DNA from: Flavobacteriaceae bacterium
GTDB lineage: Bacteria; Bacteroidota; Bacteroidia; Flavobacteriales; Flavobacteriaceae
NCBI GenBank assembly: GCA_016649715.1
Contig: JAENXC010000005.1
Coordinates: forward strand, 1 to 64,000
Length of the DNA: 64,000 nucleotides
Direction: 5' to 3'
Shown here: one piece after another, positions 8,595 to 16,995 of the stretch
How the letters are laid out: the number at the start of each line of letters is the position of its first letter
How positions within the stretch are numbered: position 1 is the first letter of the stretch
The notes under the pieces: model-generated
Told to the model about the DNA's origin: nothing
The model's database searches: none
The model's input: only the letters and a program-made list of their open reading frames with translations
Position numbers and translations under genes: made by a program

Positions 8595-8769
8595 AGCCTT
8601 ATTCCAACCAATTTAAAAACATTAAGAAAACACTAACATTTCGGCAGTCTAAATGCAGAAGAAATCAATCTAAAAATATATAAGAATAAACTATCCCAGC
8701 TATAGGAACAAAACAGCTCAAGGACGGGAACGATAGTTGTTGATTAGGGATTGAAAAAGAGGCAAAAAA

Positions 8770-10071
8770 TTATTGTTGCAAATTTTTGGCTTCAATCCAC
8801 TTGCTCAAATATTTTGTGCTTTGTAGGGTGTGATGTTGCAATATTTGCCCAAAGAAATTTTGCTCGCGGTGCTTTTCAAGGTTTGCGGAAAGGTTGCGAA
8901 CGCGATTTTTAAAACCTTCGGAAAAGTGACTTTTTTGAAAACGTTTTTCAATGATGCTGAAACCGTTTCGCTGTGCTTTTCTCCAAAGTTTTTCTTCAGT
9001 ATACAATTGGACTGAGGCGTTAATGAAATCTTCATTTGAAGTAGTGATAATTCCGCCAAAAGGAAGTGTGCCCATCATGCCTTCTGCACCAATTTCAGTT
9101 GTGACCGATGGCAATCCAAAGCGCATCGCATCCAAAAGTTTTCCTTTTAAACCCGCGCCAAACCGAAGTGGAGCTAGTTGCACACGATAGGTTTTCATCA
9201 CTGTTTCCACAGTATCTGCCCAACCTTTTATAATAAAACCCTCCTCTTTATTATTTAGTCGGAGTATTTGTTGTGGTGCATAAGCTCCGTAAATATGAAG
9301 CTCTGCATTTGGGAGTTGCTTTTTTATTTCTGGCCAAAGTTCCTTTAACTGCAATACCGAATCAACATTGGGTGCGTGCAACAAATTGCCAATTGCAAGA
9401 AAATGTTCGCGCGCTTCAAAAGAAGGAATTGTTTTTTCTTTTGAAATAGTTTCGACCAAAAAGGGCAAATAATAAAGTAGCTCCGAAGAAATTTTAAAGG
9501 TGTTTTGAAGCAGTTCCATTTCATATTCTGATATGATAAGCGACAGATCGCATCGTAAAATGCTCGCCAATTCACGTTTGGTGGTTTCTGAAAAAAGATT
9601 TGCTTCAGAAATGGACTTGCCTTTTTTCACTGCTTCTTCCCTAGCCTTCCTCAGAAAATGAAGGTCTTCCGTATCGAGGATTTTTAAGGTATTTGGACAG
9701 TTTTCGGAAACGCGCCACCCGAATTGTTCTTCCGTAACGTAACGGTCAAAGATTACAATTTCAGGATTCAATTCTTTTATAAATTCATCAAAAGAAGCAT
9801 CATTCAACAGAATATTTTTTACTGAAATTTCCAGTGATTCAAGATTCGCAGACTTTTCAGAAATAGCTGCTGTACTGGCAAAAGTAATCTGGTAATTTTC
9901 CTGCCTGCCCTCCCCGGCAGGCATGGCTTCCTTAAACAATTCAACCAACTGCATCATCCTACTTCCCGCAGCAGTGGTGCTGGGCTCGGGGAAGGTGTGG
10001 CCGATAATGATAACATTTTTCAATTGTAGTTTTTTCAAAGATAAGGATTTGCCGGGCGGGCAATAACCCAT
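8770..10071 (-). CDS. GT4-like glycosyltransferase
   Basis: The 433-residue protein has a GT-B layout: an N-terminal half opening with NVIIIGHTFPEPSTTAAGSRM (an acceptor-side loop) and a C-terminal half with AELHIYGAY, VQLAPLRFGAGLKGKLLDAMRFGLPSV, which is the nucleotide-sugar-binding E/G-rich segment of the GT4 family. Donor and acceptor are unknown. Its ATG overlaps the TAA of the upstream sialidase-fold gene (TAATG), so the two are translationally coupled. Residues 49-58 (EAMPAGEGRQ) are encoded by a GC-rich palindrome at 9900-9927 that looks like an in-frame repeat insertion. Confidence 0.7.
   Translation of the reverse strand: MGYCPPGKSLSLKKLQLKNVIIIGHTFPEPSTTAAGSRMMQLVELFKEAMPAGEGRQENYQITFASTAAISEKSANLESLEISVKNILLNDASFDEFIKELNPEIVIFDRYVTEEQFGWRVSENCPNTLKILDTEDLHFLRKAREEAVKKGKSISEANLFSETTKRELASILRCDLSLIISEYEMELLQNTFKISSELLYYLPFLVETISKEKTIPSFEAREHFLAIGNLLHAPNVDSVLQLKELWPEIKKQLPNAELHIYGAYAPQQILRLNNKEEGFIIKGWADTVETVMKTYRVQLAPLRFGAGLKGKLLDAMRFGLPSVTTEIGAEGMMGTLPFGGIITTSNEDFINASVQLYTEEKLWRKAQRNGFSIIEKRFQKSHFSEGFKNRVRNLSANLEKHREQNFFGQILQHHTLQSTKYLSKWIEAKNLQQ
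9900..9927. repeat. Intragenic palindrome CCTGCC...GGCAGG in the glycosyltransferase gene
   Basis: CCTGCCTGCCCTCCCCGGCAGGCATGGC is an imperfect palindrome much richer in G/C than its surroundings. The closely related CCTGCCTTTCGGCAGGCACGGC occurs inside the thioredoxin gene at 22843-22864. In both, the minus-strand reading frame is PAxxxRQE-like. Confidence 0.75.
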
Positions 10072-11330
10072 TATAAATTTGCAATAGAAATGGTTGCAGT
10101 TTTAATAGAACTTTTCTTTCCGTCAACCATTGTCCAAGCGGCATAAAGTGTATTTCCGGCAATTTCCAACTGCGGAAAACCACTGGCACGCTCAAAACTA
10201 GTTTTTGAAATAGTAACAGGAAATCCTTTAGTACCATCTGCGGAAACGCGCATTACCTGTATTAGGGTTTCTTCCCCTAAATTTTCCATCCAACTTACAA
10301 TAGCAGAATTTTCAGAAGTCATTACAACATCAACCCTGCCCAAAGTTTCGTATGTATTTACTTGAATTGGGGCCGCAAAAGTTTTGCCTTTATCACTTGA
10401 AAAAGCCAGCTGAACTTTAGGGTTGTCGTTTACAGCGGTAAACCAAGCAACTACCGCATTATTTTTATAGGAAGCAATTGAAGGGCCATTAACGGGGCAA
10501 CCGGGAATTTCCCAGTTATCATTATAAACCGGTTTCGAAACCGAAAATGAATCATCAAAAAGTCCGATGCGAGCTATGTCTCTCACTTCTGTATTTGTTC
10601 GGTCTCTGTAAACAAGTACTGGCGCATCCTCAATGGAAGTCATTGCCGTTTGGCAGCAATCACAAACACGGTTATCCAGTTCAACTTCAGGTTGCATCGT
10701 GCCATCTGCATGTACCAATCGGCCGCGAAGGGACATTGCTCCCGAACCGTGATTATCGTGGCCGCCGGCTTCAGCTGTGGTATTTCTTCCATCTAACCAA
10801 ACTACATAAAAAGACGATTTAGCCTGCGGAACTACTGAAACAAAACCGTGTTCACTGGCTGTTCCATCGTTGTGTAGAAGAATATCCTTTTTCCAAGTCT
10901 GTGTTTCGGCCGAAAAAAGATTGATTTTCGCATCATAAGTATATTTACCGTTGGCAGATTTTTGTAGGTAGCTGATTAAAATATTCCCATTGTTTTCTGC
11001 GATGGCGGGAAAATCTGCCCAATTGATAAACCAATCACTTCCAGAATTTACTTCGAAAGGTTTTGTCCATTTTCCATCTTCAAGTGTGGAAAAATACAAT
11101 ACTGAAATTGAGTCCTTCTTTTCAACCCAAGACATAAAAAGCTGATTCTCTGTTCCAAAAAGTCTCGGTAAGGCGCTATTGCCAGAAGTTGGATTTTCTA
11201 ATAAAACGACGGTTTCTGCCGTTGTTTCAATTTCGAAAGGGGTTGTAGATTTCTTTTTTGTTTCAGTTTTACAGGAAACAAGTACTGTTGCACTAAGAAA
11301 AATTGTAAATATTAATTTTAAAAAACTCAT
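10071..11330 (-). CDS. Sialidase-fold (BNR-like) lipoprotein
   Basis: The 419-residue protein has a lipoprotein signal (ATVLVSC, Cys20). The rest consists of repeated beta-propeller blades with sialidase-like phrases such as VQLAFSSDKGKTFAAPIQVN, FYVVWLDGRN and LYAAWTMVDGK. A CDCCQ cluster near residue 225 is distinctive. Catalytic residues of true sialidases could not be identified, so a binding or structural propeller role is as likely as glycosidase activity. It is the first gene of a two-gene unit with the glycosyltransferase. Confidence 0.65.
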   Translation of the reverse strand: MSFLKLIFTIFLSATVLVSCKTETKKKSTTPFEIETTAETVVLLENPTSGNSALPRLFGTENQLFMSWVEKKDSISVLYFSTLEDGKWTKPFEVNSGSDWFINWADFPAIAENNGNILISYLQKSANGKYTYDAKINLFSAETQTWKKDILLHNDGTASEHGFVSVVPQAKSSFYVVWLDGRNTTAEAGGHDNHGSGAMSLRGRLVHADGTMQPEVELDNRVCDCCQTAMTSIEDAPVLVYRDRTNTEVRDIARIGLFDDSFSVSKPVYNDNWEIPGCPVNGPSIASYKNNAVVAWFTAVNDNPKVQLAFSSDKGKTFAAPIQVNTYETLGRVDVVMTSENSAIVSWMENLGEETLIQVMRVSADGTKGFPVTISKTSFERASGFPQLEIAGNTLYAAWTMVDGKKSSIKTATISIANL

Positions 11331-11333
11331 CGG

Positions 11334-11480
11334 CTAAATATTTCTTTTTTGCCAGTTTTTGGGGTCGCGACTCGTGTGAAACACAGCAATCACTTTTATA
11401 ATTTCGTTTTCAATAATAAAATGAATTCCGTATGGGAAAGTCTCGCAATAATAAACCTGGATGTCTTTATGTTTTTGTAA
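11334..11480 (-). pseudogene. C-terminal remnant of a RelE/ParE-type toxin
   Basis: Downstream of the antitoxin gene the minus strand reads HKDIQVYYCETFPYGIHFII followed by ENEIIKVIAVFHTSRDPKNW and a TAG at 11336-11334. This is the C-terminal half of RelE/ParE family plasmid-stabilisation toxins, whose typical ending is ...FPYGIHY...ILVLAVFHTSRDP..W. The frame is closed by TAA at about 11483-11481, so the first 50 or so residues are missing. The gap after the antitoxin stop is only about 20 bases, which suggests a deletion of the toxin's 5' half. Confidence 0.8.
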
Positions 11481-11499
11481 TTAAGAAATGAGCCGTAAA

Positions 11500-11724
11500 T
11501 TATTCAACTTCGTTTAAACGATTTTCATATTCTTCCAAAGAATAAAAGTTCATTTTCCCTTCTGAATGCTTTTTCAAACGACGGTCAAGTTCGGCTTTTT
11601 GAGAATCAGAAAGTTCGCGTTCTTGCTCACGTTTAAGCAATTGTTTTATTTCTTTCAAGACTTCTTCGCTTTCAGAATCCAACAATAGTTGTATTAGTTC
11701 AATTTTTTCTGTTTCAAGGTTCAT
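11500..11724 (-). CDS. Antitoxin of a decayed type II toxin-antitoxin pair
   Basis: The 74-residue protein is short, highly charged and helical: KIELIQLLLDSESEEVLKEI at the start, followed by a Lys/Glu-rich linker and the tail SLEEYENRLNEVE. This is the usual build of the addiction-module antitoxins that precede RelE/ParE toxins in Bacteroidota. The toxin remnant follows on the same strand. The antitoxin frame itself is intact and may now be an orphan, or may bind other toxins. Confidence 0.7.
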   Translation of the reverse strand: MNLETEKIELIQLLLDSESEEVLKEIKQLLKREQERELSDSQKAELDRRLKKHSEGKMNFYSLEEYENRLNEVE

Positions 11725-11763
11725 TTGTAAATCTATTATTAAACTAAGATAACAAATTATTTA

Positions 11764-11991
11764 ACCACTTCCGCATAAAGATCAACCCTTCGACTTTAGT
11801 TTATCCTGAGCTTGTTGAAGGGCTCAGGGTGACAATTAGACCACTTCCGCATAAAGATCGACCCTTCGACTTTAGTTTATCCTGAGCTTGTCGAAGGGCT
11901 CAGGGTGACAATTAAACTACCTCGGCATAAAGATCGACCCTTCGACTTTAGTTTATCCTGAGCTTGTCGAAGGGCTCAGGGTGACAATTAA
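11764..11991. repeat. 76-bp tandem repeat, three copies, containing the rimO 3' end and a REP palindrome
   Basis: Units begin at 11764, 11840 and 11916, and the matching 5' part continues into rimO at 11992, an exact 76-bp period. Each unit has about 22 bases matching the last codons of rimO (DLYAEVV-stop on the minus strand) and a 50-bp palindrome built on CCCTTCGAC...GTCGAAGGG with GCTCAGGGTGACA. The rimO-like parts of the first two units differ from those of the last two only at third codon positions. Confidence 0.9.
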
Positions 11992-13289
11992 ACTACCTCG
12001 GCATAAAGATCAAAATCTTCAGCCGCCGTGATTTTTACTGTGAAGAATTCCCCGGTGCGAAGGTAGTCTGATTCGGCATTTATCAAAACTTCGTTGTCCA
12101 CATCCGGGCTGTCAAATTCAGTTCTGCCCACAAAATAACCTCCTTCTTTTCTGTCGATTACTACTCGGAATTCTTTTCCTATTTTTTGCTGGTTCAGTTC
12201 CCATGAGATCTGGCTTTGAATTTCCATAATTTCATTGGCGCGATCCATCTTTACCTCTTCCGGCACATCGTCTTCAAGATTGTAGGCGTGGGTATTTTCT
12301 TCGTGACTGTATGTGAAACATCCTAAACGCTCAAAACGCATCTCTTTTACCCATTGTTTTAGGGTTTGGAAATCTTCTTCGGTTTCGCCGGGATAGCCAA
12401 CTATTAAGGTAGTTCTTATTGCCATTTCGGGAACGGCAGCCCTAAATTCTTCCAACAATTTTGTGGTCTTGGCTTTAGTAGTTCCACGGCGCATCGACTT
12501 CAAAATTGAATCGGAAATATGCTGTAAAGGAATATCCAAATAATTACAGATTTTTGGTTCAGTGCGCATCACTTCCAAAACGTCCATCGGGAAACCCGTT
12601 GGGAATGCGTAGTGAAGACGGATCCATTCTATACCTTCTACCTTTGCGAGTTTTTGGAGCAGTTCTGCAAGGTTTCGTTTTTTGTATAAATCAAGTCCGT
12701 AATAGGTTAAATCCTGTGCGATCAAAATCAATTCTTTCACCCCTTTTGCTGCAAGTTTTTCGGCTTCAATAACCAAATCTTCCATTGGAGTGCTTCGGTG
12801 TTTTCCACGCATAATCGGTATTGCGCAGAACGAACACGGGCGGTCACAGCCTTCGGCAATTTTAAAGTAGGCGTAGTTTTTAGGAGTAGTTGTTACTCGT
12901 TCCCCAATCAATTCGTGTTTGTAATCCGCACCCAAAGCTTTCAACAAACCAGGAAGTTCGGTAGTGCCAAAATACTCATCCACATTCGGGATTTCCTTTT
13001 GCAGTTCCGGCTTATATCGTTCGGAAAGACAGCCTGTAACAAAAACCTTGTCCACCAAGCCTTCTTCCTTTTTTTGAACGTATTCCAAAATTGTATTGAT
13101 GCTTTCCTCCTTCGCATTATTAATAAATCCACAAGTATTGATCACCACAATATTGCCTTCCTCTTCGTGCACCACTTCTTTGTTGCTGGCGCGCAGTTGG
13201 CCCATCAACACCTCGCTGTCATACACATTTTTGGAGCAACCGAGGGTTACTACGTTTATTTTATTTTTCTTTATGGTTTTGGTACGCAT
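11988..13289 (-). CDS. rimO: Ribosomal protein S12 (aspartate 89) methylthiotransferase
   Basis: The 433-residue radical SAM enzyme adds a methylthio group to Asp88/89 of ribosomal protein S12. The N-terminal MTTase domain has Cys18 (TLGCSKN), Cys53 (NTCGFI) and Cys87 (TGCLSER) for one iron-sulphur cluster. The radical SAM cluster is C148-x3-C152-x2-C155 in EGCDRPCSFC. A TRAM domain follows near the C terminus (FRVVIDRKEGGYFVGRTEFDSPDVD). The ATG at 13289 (MRTKTIKKNKINVV) is preferred over one 18 bases upstream that lies in a C/G-run repeat. The promoter is at 13424-13453. The final codons have been duplicated downstream. Confidence 0.95.
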   Translation of the reverse strand: MRTKTIKKNKINVVTLGCSKNVYDSEVLMGQLRASNKEVVHEEEGNIVVINTCGFINNAKEESINTILEYVQKKEEGLVDKVFVTGCLSERYKPELQKEIPNVDEYFGTTELPGLLKALGADYKHELIGERVTTTPKNYAYFKIAEGCDRPCSFCAIPIMRGKHRSTPMEDLVIEAEKLAAKGVKELILIAQDLTYYGLDLYKKRNLAELLQKLAKVEGIEWIRLHYAFPTGFPMDVLEVMRTEPKICNYLDIPLQHISDSILKSMRRGTTKAKTTKLLEEFRAAVPEMAIRTTLIVGYPGETEEDFQTLKQWVKEMRFERLGCFTYSHEENTHAYNLEDDVPEEVKMDRANEIMEIQSQISWELNQQKIGKEFRVVIDRKEGGYFVGRTEFDSPDVDNEVLINAESDYLRTGEFFTVKITAAEDFDLYAEVV

Positions 13290-13423
13290 AAGCCCCCTAA
13301 CCCCCAAAGGGGGAATTTGTTTGTTATTTATAATTAATATAATGCCAAATCATATTATTATTGATTGACAGATTCAAAATATTGAACATTGAATATTGAA
13401 TATATTTAATATTTAAAAGCGTG

Positions 13424-13453
13424 CAAAGATACAACCATTTTAAACCATTTCAA
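13424..13453 (-). promoter_or_regulatory. rimO promoter
   Basis: Minus-strand TTG (13453-13451), 19-base spacer, TATCTTTG (13431-13424). This is a full match to the Bacteroidota promoter. The leader to the ATG at 13289 is about 130 bases and includes the CCCCCTAACCCCCAAAGGGG palindrome. Confidence 0.65.
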
Positions 13454-13484
13454 CAATGAATGGTCAAAGCTGAAACACAAACTT

Positions 13485-14564
13485 ATGAAGCCTTTCTTTT
13501 CAATACTTTTATTGCTATTGGTCTTTTTCTCAGGTTGTTCACAAGCTGATGAAACTACGGAAACCACTTCAACAGCGCCCTATTTTCCACCTGTCAATTC
13601 TGAAGTATGGGAAACTATTAGCCCAGAATCCTTAAACTGGAACACTGCATTTCTTCCCGAACTTAAAAATTATTTAGACGAAAAACATACCGATGCTTTC
13701 ATTATTTTGAAGAATGGACGCATTGTTGTGGAGTATTATTTTAATGGTTTTACTTCCGCAACACCCCACGCTTGGAACTCTGCGGGAAAAACACTCACCG
13801 CTTTTTCGACTGGAATGGCGCAACAGGATGGCTATTTGGATCTTGACGATTCAACCACCAAATATCTGGGGCCGAGTTGGACGGTAATGACGCCTGAGCA
13901 GGAAGCGGCAATCACAATCCGCCATCAGCTTACTATGACTTCCGGTGGCGATTACAACGTTCCCGACACAGCTTGCACAGACCCTGAGTGTTTGCAATAT
14001 TTAAACGAAGCTGGGAGTTTTTGGTTTTATCACAATGCTTTTTACAGTTTGCTCCAACCCGTGTTGGATGCGGCCATCCCTGAAGGTTTTGATACTTATT
14101 TTGAAGAAAAACTAAAAAACCCAATTGGGATGTCGGGCGCTTGGTTGCAATTCGGCTATCAACGTGTGTTTTTCAGCAATGCCCGTTCAATGGCGCGTTT
14201 TGGGATATTGAACCTCAACCGCGGGAAATGGGACGGAACACAATTATTGAACGAAAACTATTTTCAAGCAATGACGAATACTTCTCAGCAGCTCAACAAA
14301 TCATACGGTTATTTATGGTGGCTGAACGGCAAGGAGAGCTTTCGGCTTCCGCAGAGCACGCTTGAATTTCAAGGGAAATTAATCCCAAATGCACCCGATG
14401 ATCTCATCGCGGCCTTGGGGAAAAATGACCAAAAATTATACATCGTTCCCAGTCAAAACCTAATAGTAATCCGTATGGGTGATGATGCCGGAAATTCGCT
14501 TCCCGGCCCTTCGGGTTTTGACAATGAACTTTGGGGGAAGTTGGGAGAATTGTTCAATTATTGA
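13485..14564 (+). CDS. Serine hydrolase lipoprotein, class C beta-lactamase-like
   Basis: The 359-residue protein has a lipobox (FFSGC, Cys18) and the beta-lactamase/penicillin-binding-protein fold of family S12. The active-site SxxK is Ser99-Ala-Gly-Lys102 (NSAGKTLTAF), followed by TIRHQLTMTSG and LWWLNG. Such proteins are usually esterases or peptidases, not true antibiotic-inactivating enzymes; its substrate is unknown. It is secreted and lipid-anchored. It is divergent from rimO and followed by a 119-bp gap and the S9 peptidase. Confidence 0.75.
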   Translation: MKPFFSILLLLLVFFSGCSQADETTETTSTAPYFPPVNSEVWETISPESLNWNTAFLPELKNYLDEKHTDAFIILKNGRIVVEYYFNGFTSATPHAWNSAGKTLTAFSTGMAQQDGYLDLDDSTTKYLGPSWTVMTPEQEAAITIRHQLTMTSGGDYNVPDTACTDPECLQYLNEAGSFWFYHNAFYSLLQPVLDAAIPEGFDTYFEEKLKNPIGMSGAWLQFGYQRVFFSNARSMARFGILNLNRGKWDGTQLLNENYFQAMTNTSQQLNKSYGYLWWLNGKESFRLPQSTLEFQGKLIPNAPDDLIAALGKNDQKLYIVPSQNLIVIRMGDDAGNSLPGPSGFDNELWGKLGELFNY

Positions 14565-14683
14565 GAAAACTTCATCTCAGGCTTATCTATTACCTATTTC
14601 CCTGAAAACTGCCAACTGCAACTGAACACCGCAACTTTTTTAAGTAACTTTACACTTCTTAAAAATTCAATAATTATTTAAAG

Positions 14684-16582
14684 ATGAAAAAAATAACTTT
14701 CCTGCTGGCCTTTCTATGCGCCAGCTTTTTGTTCGCCCAAAAAACAATGACACCTGAACTTTTATGGCAGGTGAAAAAAGTAAGCCCGATGGGCATTTCC
14801 AATGACGGAAAGCAACTTTTTTACAAGGTTTCCACACCAAATATGGAAGAGAATAGCTTTGATTCAAAATATTACGCAATGCCGGTTACTGGTGGCAATT
14901 TCGCCGAAATTTCTAAAGATGAAGCGAAGGTTACGGACAAAAACCTTTCCGTAAACGGACAATACCTTTTAATGAACAAAGCCGTTCACGTGAAAGATGT
15001 GGCAGGGAAAGATATTTACAAAGATTTACCAAAAAGCGATGCCTACGTTTACACTTCTTTGGACTACCGCCATTGGGACACTTGGAACGACGGCAGCTAC
15101 AACCACGTTTTTTATAAAGATGTAAAAACGGGAGCCGAAACTGACATTACGCCAGAGCAACCTTATTATACACCGCAAGCACCTTTTGGGGGCGATGAGG
15201 ATTACGTTTGGGGACCAAAAAGCGAAAATATTTATTACGTCAGTAAAAAAGTGGCGGGTACTGAATATGCTATTAGCACCAATACTGATATCTATAAATA
15301 CAACTTAGCCAGTAAACAAACCGAAAATATTACCGAAGAAAACAAAGGCTACGACACCCAACCAGCGTTTTCAAAACAAGGGGCTTTGGCTTGGCTACAA
15401 ATGAAAACCCCAGGTTATGAAGCTGATAAAAACGATATTATTGTACTTCAAGACGGCGTTAAACAAAACCTGACCTCACAATGGGATGGAACGGTGAACG
15501 GGTTTATTTGGGCAAGCAACAATAAGGATATTTACTTTACCGCTCCTATTGACGGAACCATTCAGATTTTTAAAGTGGATCATCCCGGAAAAACAAAAAA
15601 AATGGCGGTTGTTGAACAACTTTCCCAAGGTCAATTTGACGTTACGGGCATTGTTGCCGAAAACAACGGCCAACTAATTGTTACGCGTACCGATATGAAC
15701 CACGCTTCCGAAATTTTTTCTTTTGACTTAAAGAACAAAACTTTTAGACAACTTACCCAAGTAAATAATGAATTCTACGGAAAACTAGATTTGCCAACAG
15801 TTGAAAAAAGAATGGTTACAACTAAAGACGGCAAACAAATGTTGGTTTGGGTAATTTTACCTCCAAATTTTGACAAAAACAAAAAATATCCAACCTTGCT
15901 CTATGCTCAGGGCGGGCCACAATCTGCTTTGTCGCAATTTTATTCCATTCGTTGGAATTTTCAGTTGATGGCTTCGGAAGGATATATTATCGTAGCACCA
16001 AACCGTCGCGGAATGCCCGGTCACGGTGTAGATTGGAACGCCGAGATCAGCGGTGACTGGGGTGGCGGTGCCATGCAGGATTATTTGGATGCTATTGACG
16101 ATGTTTCTAAAGAACCGTATGTAGATAAAAATCGTCTTGGCGCAATTGGCGCAAGTTTTGGTGGCTATTCTGTGTATTGGCTTGCTGGAAATCACGATGG
16201 GCGTTTTAAAACATTCATCGCCCACGATGGCGTTTTTGACACGCGTTCTATGTATGGAACCACCGAGGAACTTTTCTTCGTAAACCACGATTTGGGTGGC
16301 GCTTATTGGGATAAAAACAATGCAACCGCACAAAAATCTTTTAACGAATTCAACCCAATAAACTATGTTGATAAATGGGACACACCCATAATGATTGTTC
16401 AGGGAGGAAAAGATTACCGCGTGCCCATTGAACAAGGTTTGGGGGCTTTTCAAGCTGCACAATTAAAAGGAATAAAAAGCAAATTGCTCTATCTTCCCGA
16501 AGAAAACCACTGGGTACTTCAACCGCAAAATGCGCTCGTTTGGCAACGTGAGTTTTATAGTTGGTTGAAGGAAACGCTATAA
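14684..16582 (+). CDS. S9-family prolyl oligopeptidase-type peptidase
   Basis: The 632-residue protein carries a signal peptide (MKKITFLLAFLCASFLFAQ). An N-terminal beta-propeller is followed by an alpha/beta-hydrolase domain from about residue 380. The catalytic triad is visible: Ser near 491 in GASFGGYS, Asp near 577 in QGGKDYRVP, His near 608 in ENHWV. Architecture and length match acylaminoacyl-peptidase/DPP IV-like enzymes of the periplasm that cut short peptides after proline or alanine. Exact specificity is not readable. Confidence 0.85.
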   Translation: MKKITFLLAFLCASFLFAQKTMTPELLWQVKKVSPMGISNDGKQLFYKVSTPNMEENSFDSKYYAMPVTGGNFAEISKDEAKVTDKNLSVNGQYLLMNKAVHVKDVAGKDIYKDLPKSDAYVYTSLDYRHWDTWNDGSYNHVFYKDVKTGAETDITPEQPYYTPQAPFGGDEDYVWGPKSENIYYVSKKVAGTEYAISTNTDIYKYNLASKQTENITEENKGYDTQPAFSKQGALAWLQMKTPGYEADKNDIIVLQDGVKQNLTSQWDGTVNGFIWASNNKDIYFTAPIDGTIQIFKVDHPGKTKKMAVVEQLSQGQFDVTGIVAENNGQLIVTRTDMNHASEIFSFDLKNKTFRQLTQVNNEFYGKLDLPTVEKRMVTTKDGKQMLVWVILPPNFDKNKKYPTLLYAQGGPQSALSQFYSIRWNFQLMASEGYIIVAPNRRGMPGHGVDWNAEISGDWGGGAMQDYLDAIDDVSKEPYVDKNRLGAIGASFGGYSVYWLAGNHDGRFKTFIAHDGVFDTRSMYGTTEELFFVNHDLGGAYWDKNNATAQKSFNEFNPINYVDKWDTPIMIVQGGKDYRVPIEQGLGAFQAAQLKGIKSKLLYLPEENHWVLQPQNALVWQREFYSWLKETL

Positions 16583-16583
16583 A

Positions 16584-16650
16584 AAGACTTAGGACCGCTT
16601 CGCTATAAGACGTAAGACCGCTTCGCTAAAAGACTTAAAACGCAGGACTA
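16584..16650. repeat. 23-bp tandem repeat, two copies plus a partial
   Basis: AAGACTTAGGACCGCTTCGC with TAT at its end (16584-16606) is repeated with small changes at 16607-16629 and partially from 16630. It directly follows the S9 peptidase stop. Confidence 0.7.
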
Positions 16651-16771
16651 AAAAATGTCAACAACCTACTGTGGAAAAATTAATTTTTTCAACTTTTCTA
16701 CTGTCGCATAAATGACTTTCAATGGTCTTGAAATTAAACTTCAATAAGTAAAATTAAGGGTATAAAATTTT

Positions 16772-16779
16772 TATATTTG
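16772..16779 (+). promoter_or_regulatory. Candidate -7 box for the small RNA / tRNA-Leu region
   Basis: TATATTTG is a perfect TAnnTTTG match and is followed by GCACC, placing a start near 16786. No TTG at ideal spacing was found upstream. Confidence 0.5.
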
Positions 16780-16786
16780 CACCTCG

Positions 16787-16949
16787 AAAATTATATTTTT
16801 GACATATTGATATCAAAAAACAAGTTCGCAATTCGTCAATGTGGATTGTATAAATTAACAGATGACTTGCTGTGATTGGGCTGGAAAGATTTCACCCAAA
16901 TCCAGCTAAGTCACAAAAAGTTAAACTTCCCGTTTAACTTTTTGTGTTT
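16787..16949 (+). ncRNA. Candidate small RNA of about 160 nt, possibly the flavobacterial 6S-type RNA
   Basis: The stretch lies between a -7 box and a strong terminator and has no coding frame. Inside it TGTGA/GCTGG (16871-16884) can pair with CCAGC/TCACA (16902-16915), giving an interrupted stem, and GTCA/TGAC can pair further 5'. The size, the isolated promoter and the terminator fit an independent non-coding RNA. 6S RNA (Flavo-1-type) is the likeliest family for this layout, but I cannot confirm its consensus from memory. It could instead be a leader of the tRNA transcript. Confidence 0.45.
16912..16949 (+). terminator. Strong hairpin terminator upstream of tRNA-Leu
   Basis: CACAAAAAGTTAAAC (16912-16926), loop TTCCC, GTTTAACTTTTTGTG (16932-16946): a perfect 15-bp stem. 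The inner GTTAAAC/GTTTAAC stem followed by TTTTTGTGTTT is also a classical terminator on its own. Confidence 0.75.
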
Positions 16950-16995
16950 AAAGCACTTCTAAAACTGCTTTAACCGCTTTGAAAATTAAGTATCT

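Noticed and set aside
11764-11987. CRISPR-like array of three evenly spaced repeats
   Set aside because: The 76-bp units are contiguous copies without unique spacers, and no cas gene is present.
13485-14564. True class C beta-lactamase (resistance gene)
   Set aside because: SxxK is present but the family of lipid-anchored S12 hydrolases is broad and no resistance-specific signature could be seen.
16787-16949. SRP (4.5S) RNA as identity of the small RNA candidate
   Set aside because: The conserved GGAAGCAGCC-type tip of bacterial SRP RNA is absent.
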